Of a DNA stretch of 64,000 nucleotides, positions 12,601-28,593 are shown piece after piece (the stretch's first letter is position 1; each line of letters opens with the position of its first letter). The notes under the pieces are model-generated. The model was not told the origin of the DNA and made no database searches. It worked only from the letters and a program-made list of their open reading frames with translations. The translations under genes and the position numbers were made by a program. The DNA comes from Amblyomma americanum (taxonomy: Eukaryota > Arthropoda > Arachnida > Ixodida > Ixodidae). The DNA lies in contig NC_135507.1 in NCBI RefSeq assembly GCF_052857255.1, forward strand, positions 79,689,191-79,753,190. Reading direction: 5' to 3'.

Positions 12601-13443
12601 TATTGAGTAATAACTTCGCAGTAAACGGAATTAAGCGTACCCTTGATTCTGATCAGTGGCCGGAGTCCTTGGTGCGCAATGCAACCGCGCACGCTAATAG
12701 AGCGACGTTCGCTTCATTGAAAAGGCGACAGCTAGAAAGGCCCACAAGTGGGCTTTTACCGCGTGAGGCGCAATTAGCGTTGCTCGACGCGGAACGAATC
12801 TCTTGCCCTTCAGCACAACTGTTTGGTCGAAGACCATTTCCCAAGTATTTCACCCAGAAGAGCCGAGCACCAGGCCGGGGGAAGTTTTGTGCCCTTTAGG
12901 AAACACGACGGTAGAGGGGTCCAACGCAGAACCTCCCGAATGCGAGGCGGACGCTTTAGCCCAATGCCACCGCTTCGCGAACTGCGATTCACACGTGCAA
13001 AAAATAAATACGACTACGCAATCTGCCTTACAATAGCTGAGTTTTCATTTTCCGAAAACCTCTCATTGTGAGAGCCGAGTAAAAGAGTGCGATTATATTA
13101 CCTTCAACATACCAATTCATAAATCGAAGTGTTGAAGATGAGACTGCTACACTTAAATGCACCCAGATGAACTGTTAGCGATGAAAGAGTATAGCAATAA
13201 CTGGAGCATAAGATGCATTTCACTTGAAAAGAAACACTGGCCATAGTCACTGGCCGGATGAACTTCTCGCCCTGGCGTGACTGCAGATTGAAAAAAAAAT
13301 GGTGGTGGATTAGCTCTGGTTAAATCTTTAGTTAAGCGATAGCTATATCTGGCCGATTGGAACTCGCTCGGCTGCATTGCTAAGTCAGTCTTTCGCCGCA
13401 CCGTTTCTCTGGGCGTTCCTTCATCTTCGTCCCACTTGACACG

Positions 13444-13603
13444 GCGCATGCGCACTGCTGTTGGAGCTCGGTTTCTCCGGCGCTCCGCGACGCCGGCAGC
13501 AGCAGCTGCTCCACACCACGTGACCAACCACTTGGCTGTTCACGTGACCAGCTACGGCACCGCGCCGTCGGCAGCTGCTCCGTGCCACGTGACAGACCAC
13601 GTG
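13444..13603. promoter_or_regulatory. Cluster of four CACGTG E-boxes next to an NRF1-like palindrome
   Basis: GCGCATGCGC (an NRF1-type palindrome) lies at 13444-13453. CACGTG sites lie at 13517-13522, 13541-13546, 13586-13591 and 13598-13603, most in a CCACGTGAC context, in a GC-rich, CpG-rich patch. The sites are direct sequence observations; regulatory function is inference. The regular spacing and repeated CCACGTGACCAACCA-like unit could equally mark a dispersed repeat. Confidence 0.4.
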
Positions 13604-14687
13604 GTGGTGGCGGCGCCGTCACGCTGAAGGCTCGAACTGCAACCATACTGCAGCCACTGATCGAGCACCAACCGTCTACAGACTGGCCGCTGCTTGTCCC
13701 ACTTCGTGGAGAAAGTCGATTCAACCGATAATACGACTGCCCTCCAACATTCTGCAGTCCAAGCGAGGTGGGTTGTGTCAATTTCGAGGCGGAGTCATTC
13801 GTGTCGGGCGGTGATACGTAGCTTCCAGCAAGCGACGCGACTTGAGGGGAGGTATATTTCTGCCGACCGAAGCCGTTTCCTAATCGCCCACCAAGACACT
13901 GTCTGGATGCCTGCCCATTTCCTCCTCTATCTCGGCAGCGGCCGTATGGGGACTGCAGAAGGCGGCGGCTACGATCAGCCGGTCTTCCTCCTCACTGAGG
14001 GATCTCGGACGTCAGCTAAGGTCCGCGTCGCCAATCCTCTCTTCTTCTAGGCAAACAGGCACAATGCCTGTTACGGTCCCTGTACTGCGCACCCTACATC
14101 AGCAGCAATGCTTCTCCTTGACCTGCCTTTCTGAACTAACGCCACGATTTGCACTCTTATAGCAAATTTGACGCGCCGCATCTCGTTTTTTCCTTCTGGG
14201 GAGATCGGTAGAGCCAGAATCTAAATATAACACCTCTTACCGTCTGTCACGAATAAAGCGTACGCTATCACCGCTTTTATTGACTTGTTCTGTCGCTTAG
14301 GCAACAACCGATCAACCGTTTATTTCAGGCAATTATTCCTTATTCCTTCATACTCATCCTTCGGGAGAGTGGCTGAGGCTGCTCCCGAAAATAACTGCCA
14401 AGCATGCCGAAAACAAACAACTATCCCAATCTTCACTCTTCGCTTAATGGAGCAAAGCAATATGAAAAACAAAAATGGAAAAGAGAGACGGCGACACAGA
14501 AAAATAAATTCGTTGGAGGCATTAAAATATATTTTAACTGCGGGAAGGTGGAGGCCGTATGAGACTCATTGCACTGATTTGAATTTGAGTGGTGACGTCA
14601 CGCCGCGCAAGCGCAGAGTTTTTTGGGGTGGATCACACCACCCGCCACAGTGGGCAGTTTGCTCACAGATCAGTTGGCAGGTTGTGA

Positions 14688-14709
14688 CACGTGACCAGGT
14701 CACGTGACC
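14688..14709. promoter_or_regulatory. Paired CACGTG palindrome
   Basis: Two CACGTG hexamers at 14688-14693 and 14701-14706. The second sits in the 12-bp palindrome GGTCACGTGACC. It resembles the motifs of the 13.5 kb cluster and may belong to the same repeat family. No gene start is visible next to it. Confidence 0.35.
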
Positions 14710-15035
14710 TAGGATGTAACGGACGGACACCGCGATGTGACGTGACCGGACGGACGGCCACCGCGAGCATCAGCCACTAAAGGATTTCGCATTATTAAAA
14801 TTTGCTAGGCCCTGACAGTCCGCTAAAGCCCCCCGCTCCTAATACTCAAGAATGCCAACGGACTTTTGTTATCAGCCTCTTCGTCACCTGCAGCGCCACG
14901 CCATATGTCATTCAGGCACTCCGGTGACCCCTCATGTGTGCTAGTGTTTTTTACTCGCTACTGTTCTTGAAGACCACCGTTACGTTTGTCGCAACACCTG
15001 TGGATGGAAGAATGTCCTGATTTTGTTTGTTGTTT

Positions 15036-16010
15036 ATAGTCGGATGCAACTAAAGAACGCAGCTGCTTTTTCCCATCAAAGGACCATTTTCCAGACAGTA
15101 GCGTAGTCCCACTGTCATGTACATGCTAGAGCGGCAAAGCAGGGCGTAGTAGATGAAAGGGGATAGTCCCTTTCTTCTATTGTCGGGGATAGACCTGTGT
15201 CTCCGTTGTGGCGCCGATACCTGCTTTGTCACGCTAGCAAGGTGACGACAATCGCCCGACGCCGTTGGCTGGAAGGGGGTCCTTTGACGGGGAAAAACCG
15301 CTGTGGTCCCCGGTTGTATCCGGCTATAGTCACGACTAACTTCCTTGCCGACGGTCAGGATCGCTGTAGCACATAAAGTTCCACGATTCTTAGTCCCGTG
15401 TCCTCTATCAAGAGTTGCTGAGTTGGCACTTCATTCCGCAGGGTGACAAATAGGATGCATTCGCCAGGAAATTACTATGACTAAGCTCAGCTCCCACCGG
15501 CGGCATGTTGTTTTTTCTCGCGATTTTGTAAATATCCCAGTGATGAAAGACTACAAATTAAAATAAAAGAAAGTTGTCCCCTGTGCACTATGGTCTCGGT
15601 GGATGTTGCCTTCTCTCATATCTGTCATAGCGGGCATCATATATCATCTTTCTGGTGAACTGATTAATCCGTGGTTATTCCCCATTCATCTGCCACCCCC
15701 TGGGATTTCAGTCTATAGCAGATCCAAAGGAATCTGTCATGGGGGAGAAAGGAAGAGTGGGTCGAAAGGGAGAATCGGTCGACCCGAATGGTTGGAGGGA
15801 CCCCTTTGAGGGGAACTTGCCGCTTCATTCTTGAGTTGTATATGACTATAGTCAGATACAACTCAAGCACAGAGCTGTCTCTCACCGTCAAAGAACCTGC
15901 GTTCGGCCAATGCAGTGAGCATATTCTCATGATCTGCCTAGAGTAACAATGCAGGGAACCGTTCGACAATGCAGAGATGGGACTATACACAACCATGGAA
16001 GGAGGGGGCT
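15036..16010. mobile_element. Tandem MITE-like elements with TATAGTC ends
   Basis: A terminal motif of the type CTATAGTCNGATNCAACT occurs at 15036, inverted near 15309-15330, and twice back to back at 15830-15867. The internal sequences after 15036 and after 15848 share features (GTAGATGAAAGGGGATAGTCCC-like and GGGGGCTATCCCCTTTCGTC-like segments). This suggests two or three related non-autonomous elements lying end to end, perhaps sharing a TA target. No ORF of interest is inside. Confidence 0.45.
15830..15867. repeat. 38-bp near-perfect palindrome
   Basis: The arms CTTGAGTTGTAT and ATACAACTCAAG flank a centre containing GACTATAGTC; a single mismatch breaks the symmetry. It reads as two MITE terminal inverted repeats fused head to head at a TA. 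Confidence 0.8.
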
Positions 16011-16843
16011 ATCCCCTTTCGTCTGCTACTGCCTGCATGGAATAGAAGACGTGAAAAAAAAGAAGCAGAGATTGCAAGGCCAAAAGACAGATGAGTGTAA
16101 TTGATTATCTACACAGTGAGCCCATAATTTGCATGATGTCATAGCTGCCGCCATACTATGTGCGACCTGAAACACGGCGAAAACCTGGTCGTTTTTCGGA
16201 TCTGCTTACATTTCCAAGTGATCCGGGCGCACAGTGCTGTATCTCGACTCTGCGCCCAGAAACGGCGCACCAGATGTCATGTGAAAACTACCAGGCAAAA
16301 TATAAATGTCTCTATACATGTTAAATTACTCTATATTGATGATATTTTTACTAATCGCCTTATAATTTTTCGCGCACTGACTCTTTGCGTATATATTTAC
16401 CTCTGTTCAACATGGTCTCACAGTTTCTTATTTTTAACTCTGCACTCACCATGCACTCTGCACTCTTTGACGCCGTGTTATTGCGTTTGACACTTCCCTC
16501 GATCTAGCTTGGGACTGAGTGTACAAATTTTGCGTGCCCACCTGCTATAGGGCCTAGTAAAAGGGCGTGCTGGATTAAAAATAACTTATAACAAGTTAAA
16601 CAAAATTCATAGGGCACCACTCGAACCTGGCTGCATTGGTCATAATTGGCGTTACCATCTGATAACCTCCACTAAGTGGCCGCATGGGATAACAATGTTT
16701 CGAATCGAAATTCCGCAGTTTGTGTGGTTTTAAAGAGCTGCCTCCTACCATTGTTTCTTTTTTTTTACACTAGGAGACGATAAACAGTATTCGTCCAACA
16801 GCTGCAGGAAGGGCAAACGAACACACGAAACAGAGTACAAATA

Positions 16844-16849
16844 TTTATT
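16844..16849 (-). terminator. Polyadenylation signal AATAAA
   Basis: Minus-strand AATAAA about 370 bases downstream of the candidate stop codon (17215-17217) of the polo-like kinase gene. No other gene ends nearby, so it may close that transcript's 3' UTR. Confidence 0.4.
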
Positions 16850-17214
16850 CAGAAGTTCACGGTACGAAAGTTAAAATCGCATTACAGCTGTAGCACACAT
16901 CACAAATAATTAACTTGAATCCACCATTGGAGCCAACTCGCAGCCTTGGCAGTAGCGACAGAGGCATTGTCAAAAATATCATCTGTATACATGTGCTCGA
17001 ATGACAAAGAATTAACAGTGCATTTCAACAAGAAAAAAGATGCTTTAGCGCTAGAATGAAAATAAAAGCTTCCCAAACCTTGTACAGTGAAAAAAAAACA
17101 ATGGTTACAACACCAGTAACAAAAGGAGAAAAAAAAAAACTTGGCCGCTGCCCAAGCTCTGAACAAACGCAGCCGTTTCCATGTGGGCGTTTTGAATCGT
17201 AGACGCAGGCCACT

Positions 17215-21920
<4,706 letters not shown>

Positions 21921-22472
21921 CTGAAAAAGTAATGCCAGCCTTGTTTCATGGACACCCAAATGAAGGGAGAATGCTGTCGCAGTGTGTGACTGAAACACTC
22001 GGGCAGTGGAATCATTCATTCGAAGAAGAAATTGCCCTGATGCCTAAGTGCTCAAATTAGACCGCAGCAATAAATTCATGACATATGGGGCGAATACAAG
22101 CTGAAACTAGGTATGCTTCAAAGGTATGATTCAGTTCACAAAGCATCGCAGACAGGAATATGGAGGCAGTCCTTAAATGTTCGCACGAAAAGTGCAGAAA
22201 TTTCGTGTTTCAGCGCAATTATCCAGCATTCGTTCGCAATAAACTTTTCGGGGCATTAGGATGCCTTTAATTGGCACAGTAATGCCTGTATAGTAGGGGA
22301 CGTCAGAAGACGGGAGAATCGCATTAAGGAATAAACTGAGCAATATGACTCTCAAATGACAACTTTATACAATAACACCACTTATGTAACCGAGTTCTTC
22401 TGGGTTTGCACAGTCGTAGTCGTCCGGTCCACATGACGAGCTACCCTCCGTCCGCCTCCCAAACGACAAACT

Positions 22473-22810
22473 CGCCGCGGTGGCTCAGTGTTTAAGCGCC
22501 CTGCTGCGGATTCGGGGTGCGCGGGTTCGAAACCGGCTGCGGCACGCGCGTTTCAATCGAGTTGAGACGCAAACAGCGAACGTCTGCTGAGCGACGTCGT
22601 TGCCTGTTGCAGATTCCTGAAGGAACTGTTCACCCTCTTTGCGGGGCGTCCTTAACCTCCTTGCTTTTAAGAATAGCAAGATTCAGAATAAGGCGAATCT
22701 ATCCCATAACCAATACGGGTCCCAATTGGTCGAAATTATTCCGGTGCTGTACACTAAAGCACCTGTATCTTCTTCTACTCCCTTGCCTCACGGCGGTGTT
22801 GAGGTGAACC
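22473..22810 (+). mobile_element. tRNA-derived SINE, diverged
   Basis: The tRNA-like head has CCGCGGTGGCTCAGTG (A box) and GGTTCGAAACC (B box, 22524-22534). The body shares GGTCGAAATTATTCCGG and the CCTTGCCTCACGGCGGTG-type end with the intact SINE at 60471-60790. The AAT tail is gone. It lies upstream of the first kinase exon found. Confidence 0.75.
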
Positions 22811-23272
22811 GGTCTCTTAGTAGAAAACGCTGCTTTGCATAAAGGTGCCTTGTCCAACTGTTTTATGATCGTTTGCTTTAAGAGTCGCGCTAACGAATTC
22901 TGTTGATTAAAGCCGCCCGTAGTCAGGACTCCCAACGAGAAAGCCACCGTATTCTGACCACTTACAAGAGCTGTCTTCGCCAAAAGTAATCAAACAACGA
23001 GACTTGATTCTCGGCTGTAAAGTGGAAAAATTACGATACCGCTCAAGTCTAAAACGTTTCGAAAGGTAAGCCTAAGGGCTACACGCCAAGGGTCTTTGAC
23101 ATCACACATTACACAATTTTTAAAGATACGGCTTTTGAGATAGAAGACCGCTTTTATATTCATAACACTGTAAACGGTCTGAAAACTCAAATTTTTTTTT
23201 CAGGTTTGCCTGTCTGGTGGGGTTTGAAGACTTATAATAAACTGCACATGTCCAATCAAAAACTTAAATTTA

Positions 23273-23313
23273 ACCCAGCGTTTCGAAGCCGACTCGGCTC
23301 CTTCATCAGGGGT
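23273..23313 (-). ncRNA. Hammerhead-like motif (family 1, copy c)
   Basis: On the minus strand ACCC, CTGATGA, a well-paired stem II (AGCC...GGCT), GAAAC and GGGT are intact, but the GTT between GAAAC and GGGT reads GCT. This breaks the ACGT self-complementary stem III and the cleavage-site triplet. Position and surroundings match copy a at 285-315. Confidence 0.6.
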
Positions 23314-26300
23314 GACTGAGGGCAGTAGCTAGCGTCTTTAATAGGGATCACCAGTGGCAGTGTCCTTAGGAAATACATTGGAACTTTCAGAAACTCTACC
23401 GTCTCTTAAGATGGCTCGATTTTTATGAGGTCTGTGGCAGCGTTTTCTACTTTAGAGGACAGAGGAATTGCTGTGGACAGACATTATGTTTTAAGTTTCA
23501 TTTTTTTACAAATCAGCAGTAAATATTCAGAAACATTGTACCTTTATATATGTCGGTCTTTCATGTCTTCTCGTGCAAAAACTAAGCCAGATATCAAAAT
23601 ATCGTCTGGAACATTTCCTCCCTTTTTCATTCTTGATACTCAAGCAGCAATTTTCATCCATATCGAGCGTAGTGTTTGCCTTTTACAGGCTCTGAAAGCT
23701 GTGTATGTATTTTCTGCGGACATTTGAAATTCGCGCCAAATAACTAGCGCACGTGGCTCCATCTAGTGTCAGAATATTTTGTGGCTACTACACTCTGCCA
23801 CTAACCCCTTGGTTGTCTGTGTTCATGTGCCCAGGATGTTACTGAGAACATCGACAGACTTGAGCTCTTTCTTGTTTTTTTCTAGCTTCGGCTATATTCG
23901 GAAATAAGTTCTTTTTTTTTGCTCTAGCTTTTGGTGCGGAAAGGAAGTGGGAGGGAAGGGCACACCCAAAAGCGCCCCCCCCCCCCCCCCCCCGGCAGCA
24001 ACACAATAATGCATTCTTAGTGCCAAAACATAGGAAGGGGCTCCCTATTCAGGACAGTGTGAGATAACAGCATTGTTACCTGCCCAGGGCAGGGGCGCAG
24101 CAACCAAGGTGGCGAAGCTAGTCAAGAATGCAGCTCCAAATATTCCTCATAGGAGGCCATCAAGCCAATTGCGGCACTTACATGAACGCAGCACGGCCTG
24201 GTTGTTAGGTTATCGGGTCGAAAATCGGTACTGGATTCATATAAACGCGCGCCGAGTCGGGAGTCGACGGGTCGGGTCTACAAAACTCCGCCACAAGGGG
24301 TAGGTTGAAACAGCTCGACCCTGATCCGATGTGCTTGTAAACGCTGTCCAGCCGAAAAGTGGGGCTGCTTTTCAACTGCGCCGTCGCGCCTCGGATACAG
24401 CGATGGCGTTCCTCAATCTTCGAGGCTGCTACTGCTTGCTCCAAGCTTGCTGTCGCTACAGTTGAACCGGTCTCGAATCGCTAAAATCGAATTCATTAAG
24501 CACGCACTGGTTGAGTTGGATTGACCATGCTGAACCCGACCCCCGAATCGCCCCGACGCTATCGGGTTCATGTAAAGAAGGCTAAAGGCGCTGAGTGGTT
24601 GTCATGACTCAGCCATTAACCTCCTTTCCCTGAGGCACTTGCCAATCACCTGCGATTTCACGCTATACTCGCGGACAACTATCTATGGCAGTGCAACAGC
24701 CCCCATCAAGGGGAGAAAGGACGGCCTCCTTCCTCTTCCTGCTCAGCCTCTGCTGCACTACAGCTGCGACGTCATGGGAACCGGTCGAAGCCAACGTTGG
24801 CCTCTGGCTCCAAGCTAGTGAAATCAGAATGTGTCGGATCGCCACCGAAACATCGGTTCTCTTATGAATTTTTATTCGCTCTTTCTCCGCTATTCTCCTC
24901 CTGACCAGGCATATCTCTGCCCAGACGTTATCAGTGCAGGTACTGTCGATTATAAGCGGGTAAGCGTCGGTGCACCCTGTCTGCAGAAAGGACCTCACGG
25001 GTTTCCGAGCTCCCGACTCCAGAATAGACATATCCGTAGAGTAAATAACCTGATGTCAAACGTTCATGACCTGGCTGCCAAAATCATCCAGTTTTACTTC
25101 TGCACCAGTTTTGCATGTGCCAAGCGTTCCCCAAGCATGTTTCTTCTCAAGGTGTATTGTTGGGCAAGATGGAGAGACACTTTGTAGGAAAACAGCGCTC
25201 GAGTCCGTCTGTCTTTCTTGTCCAGTGTTTTTTGCGCTGTTTTCGTACAGAATCTTTCTTCTCCCAAATAGATACGCCTCGGTATGCGCTACACGTAGTC
25301 GTACCTCCTCCACTACGGTTCCAAAAGTCGCATACTTCATTCAGAAATACGCACGGAAGGGGCTCTCTGTAACTACATATATAAAATATATAATACATAA
25401 AATTATAAAATATAATAAGAACATAGAAAACCAGGACGCATAATGAGACTTCCCCAGAAACCACAGTAGGTATGCAATTTTGGCTTTCAAACCATGACGT
25501 CATGAATCTTCAAGTGTGCTGCCGTTTTTATCTACAGAAAGAGCACACGCGTTTGGCGTGGTCGGCGCCCATGTTATCTTCTATTAAATTGCAATTTTTA
25601 TTAATTTAAAAAATGATCCCCTAATAGCAACTTTGTCCAGAACATTTGGAAGTCGCTTGTGCAATGTCGGAATTTGCGTTCAAAGTCACCACGAATAGCA
25701 ACAGTACGATCGCAGCGCTTTTGAAAAGCACACATCTCACTCTTTTACCCAACTTTCATTTCTTCCGCTTTGAAATTATAAGCAGTGAATGAGACATTGA
25801 AACGAAGTACTTCAGCAGTAATTTAGGTACTGAAGTGAGTATGGTTCATAAACAAACTGAAGAATTCGGCGACCCCGATGGAAACAAACATGCTCGGTGG
25901 TCATCGAAAAGAGGCCCTCCAAATAACGCGCTAAAAACAACTACAACAGTCCAGAATAATGTGGAGATAGTTTCGTCCGGCTGCAATCCTTCCAGATAAC
26001 TCTGATCGCATCTCGCATAACAAAGTGATATTCCCGCGCGCCAACGGTTTTGAACTCGGACAAACAAATAGTACAACAGTTCCGCGGCATTACTTCTCTC
26101 AAAGAAGCATCGGCCTGATGCTTAAACGAAAACTAAGGTCAGCAACAACAAAGACAATTCAAAACAAACACTGGCAGAGCAAATAATGAGAGCGTAAAAC
26201 GTTTTGCACTGAGGCGGCTTCGCCGAATCGGCGTCCACACTCGCACATGGTCACCAGGCTTGTATTGCGTGTGGCGACGGAGGAATACGGAATAACCGGT

Positions 26301-26825
26301 CGAATTGCCGTAGAGGCGGTGTTCCCAAGGTGTGGCAAAAGATGACTCACACTTATTTGTTCTGGCTAGGCGAAGCCAAAACTGCTTCTAACTACAGGCT
26401 GTATACCCCACCCTACTATTGTGTATGAATTTTCGGAGATAAGAGGCCAGGGAGCTTATTCTCTGACCACCAGCCCTTGAGAGGGGTTATTCGCTTGTGC
26501 TTCTGTCTGCCAGCTCTGGCAGGATATACACAGAAAGTTGTCGGCCGTAGTTTTTGTTCGCGGAAAAACTAACACTTTCGTGTCGCGGTAGAATTTATTC
26601 ACGTGGAGAGGAAATAGAAGTTCCCTCCTTTTTGTGGTACTTAAGTTCTGCCATCTATCGACAGAAAATTTCAAATCTGATGTGCCTCGTAACTGGTGAG
26701 CCCTCTCAAGTATGGAGGGGGTAATTGGAACGAAAGCCTTGGGGGAGTGGGAGAAAGGGGAGGGCTAAGGCTGTAAGTAACGTCGCACAGGTTTGCTTTT
26801 GTGCGGTCGTTGTTTTTCGGTGTTG

Positions 26826-26834
26826 ACCACCCTG
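26826..26834 (+). repeat. Left 9-bp target-site duplication of the transposon stack
   Basis: ACCACCCTG here recurs at 54261-54269. The uninterrupted copy A (about 3748-3756) has ACCACCCCG at the same point, so the 27.4 kb between the two repeats is an insertion into copy B. Confidence 0.75.
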
Positions 26835-27240
26835 CCAGCTGCTAACCCCGACCCCAGGGTTGCCCAAGGGACATCCCCTCAATGCCTGTCAGACAAGGGG
26901 ATCACCAGACGGCAGAGGTCCCTCCTCCTCCGGCTCCGCATCGGATGTTCTTGGACCGGGGCTAGGCTCCATCGCAAGGGTTTGGCCCTCACGGCAGACT
27001 GCTCCCGCTGCGGCCATACGGAGGAGACCACCGATCACCTCCTCCTCGATTGCCCCGCATTTGCCATCCACCAGGCAAAGCTGGCTGCCTGCTACAGGGA
27101 CCTGAGCCTTCCATCCGACTCGACCAGTGCCCCCCACAACCCCACCGGCCCTAGCGCTTAAAAGGCGCTCCGGTCTCTCCTCTCCTTCCTGGAGGAGACG
27201 GGCCTGAACGGCTATTGCTAGCCTAAGGCAGCAGACTGAT
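26835..27240 (+). pseudogene. 5'-truncated I/Jockey-type LINE, ORF2 C-terminus
   Basis: The frame encodes an ITRRQRSLLLRLRIGCSWTG-like stretch followed by CSRCGHTEETTDHLLLDCPAF, the cysteine/histidine end (CX2C...HX4C) typical of I/R1/Jockey-type ORF2 proteins. It begins abruptly at 26835, right after the 9-bp repeat, as expected of a 5'-truncated LINE. Its 3' UTR and tail are probably at 54115-54260, separated by later insertions; this link is inference. Confidence 0.6.
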
Positions 27241-27344
27241 ACGACTGCGTCTCCCGCATCTTTATACTCCCCTTGTCGTCTGAAACTCTACCTACCCTTC
27301 TCCTCTCTATCTTGTACACGATCAAACCATTCCAAAAAATTAAA

Positions 27345-27850
27345 AGAATATATGTCCCGAACAGATACCTTTCAAAATTCCTTTTTTCCGAGAACCGTCC
27401 GTCAGTGGAACGCTTTGCCTTGTGACGCTGTGGAATGCCCGACTGTCGAATCTTTCTTATCAAAATTGAAGTGCATAAGTTAACTCAACCTAAGCGTTTT
27501 TGGTTCCCGCTATTGATATTGCTTTGTGGTTGTGATTATTGTCATTGCTGATGGATCAGCGTATGTCTACCGTTAGTGTTTATTTACTAAAGCGTGCTAT
27601 TGATGCCAGTATTCTTGTGTTATGTGCCAGTGTTGTTTCTATATGCCTGAACAGCGCGAGCTTGTAAAAAGCATTTTTCTTTCTTGTTTTTTACTTTTTT
27701 CTTTTCTTCTCGGTGTTAATCTGCTCAAGCAGGCGGATGACACCACTGTTATCATTATCATATCTTGTAGCGCTTTTTTGTACTTTCTTCCCCATGTATG
27801 CTCACTCCTGCCAAAGGCCTTCTGCGAAGGCTGGCAGTACCTCTGACATA
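27345..27850 (+). pseudogene. CR1/L2-type LINE 3' end
   Basis: The translation around 27355-27480 gives RTDTFQNSFFPRTVRQWNALP followed by an ESFLSKLK-like segment and a stop, the usual C-terminus of CR1/L2 ORF2 proteins. About 350 bases further on is the CPPKAFCEGWQYL-type end near 27810-27850. No catalytic RT motif is present. Confidence 0.6.
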
Positions 27851-27884
27851 AACTGCACAACTGCAACCAAAAATTTTAACTTTA

Positions 27885-27925
27885 ACCCAACGTTTCGAAG
27901 CCGACTCGGCTCGTTTTTCAGGGGT
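27885..27925 (-). ncRNA. Degenerate hammerhead motif (family 1, copy d)
   Basis: Minus strand: ACCC, then CTGAAAA instead of CTGATGA, a stem II hairpin, GAAACGTT and GGGT. Only the first core strand is damaged. It lies just outside the left end of the Harbinger element, in inverted orientation to copy e at 54025. Confidence 0.6.
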
Positions 27926-28050
27926 GACTGAGGGCAGTAGCTAGCGTCTTTTAAGTATGGAGGGGGGGGGGGAGGGGGGGGAGGTGTCAAATGAACGACC
28001 GCGGTGACGCGAAAGGCGCAAAGGAGGGAGAGAGGTGGTTTAGGCTTTAA

Positions 28051-28068
28051 TACCCTTGTCGCACGGGC
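28051..28068 (+). repeat. Harbinger left terminal inverted repeat
   Basis: TACCCTTGTCGCACGGGC; it pairs with the right end with two or three mismatches. It is preceded by TAA. Confidence 0.65.
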
Positions 28069-28593
28069 ACTTGTAAGGCCTTAGAAATTAAGGTCCTTTG
28101 CCCCAAAGGCGCGTGACGGGCATCTACACGGCAAAGCGTCGAGACCTCTGCGATAAAGGTCCGTAGCAATAAAGGCGGCCGCCAGCGGCCTTAAAGTTGC
28201 TTAAAGGAGCAACCCAGACGGCAGCGCCAGCTAGCGAGCTCAAAGAATAAAGAAATTGACGCAATTTTTAGTTTTGAAATCTCAAAAAAATATCTAATTT
28301 TTCTTATTTAATGGTTAATTTTGCGTTACAGTGCACTTAACCGTAGAGGAGGCTATGACTAAACACATCCACACTGCTAAGAAAGGACTTGAACGCTTTT
28401 CAGCAGCCGCATCGACACACGCGTGCTTGTGCATCTCGCTTTGCTGTTTTTTCTTCGTTTGCTCTTTGTTGTGTGCGTGTTTTTCGTTTGCTTGTGTTTT
28501 TTGTTTTCCCGCTCGCATGTAGTGTAACTCCTTTATATATTTAAAGTGATTTGTTTTTAACCGTATTTAATTTTAATTTTGTACAAAATTTTA

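Larger units (their letters stand above)
12600..16840. other. Spacer without recognisable gene
   Basis: I find no credible coding gene here. Open frames at 12528-12899, 13380-13781 and 14285-14707 lack recognisable domains. The stretch holds an E-box/NRF1-like cluster (13444-13603), a palindromic CACGTG pair (14688-14709) and tandem MITE-like elements (about 15036-16010). The remainder, 16010-16840, shows nothing I can name. Parts of 12600-13040 could be the distal end of the PLE remnant. Confidence 0.5.
22996..26834. repeat. Segmental duplication, left block, copy B
   Basis: Second copy of the 1-3785 block. It ends at 26834, where copy A would continue without a break; here a 27.4 kb transposon stack begins, and the homology resumes at 54261. 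Differences from copy A include a roughly 100-bp extra piece at about 25152-25260 and loss of the AAT microsatellite. A C-run lies near 23977-23993. I recognise no gene in it. A hammerhead-like motif on the minus strand is at 23273-23313. Confidence 0.85.

Noticed and set aside
12528..12899. 123-codon plus-strand ORF
   Set aside because: It overlaps the PLE tail region in its first part and has no recognisable domain afterwards; splice context unclear.
13380..13781. 133-codon minus-strand ORF
   Set aside because: It is the complement of the repetitive, GC-rich E-box patch, with low-complexity Pro/Arg/Ser/Gln composition and no domain.
14285..14707. 140-codon plus-strand ORF
   Set aside because: No domain, no conservation evidence and no promoter or splice support; likely chance.
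22473..22545. tRNA gene
   Set aside because: A and B boxes are present but the sequence runs on into a SINE body and no cloverleaf acceptor stem closes. The same holds for 60710-60790.
25066..25443. 125-codon ORF in the left block, copy B
   Set aside because: The frame is not kept in copy A (2172-2363), where an indel of about 100 bases changes it.
28315..28522. Opposed 60-codon ORFs rich in Lys or Cys/Phe
   Set aside because: Low-complexity leader region of the Myb/SANT-like gene; no domain or start context.
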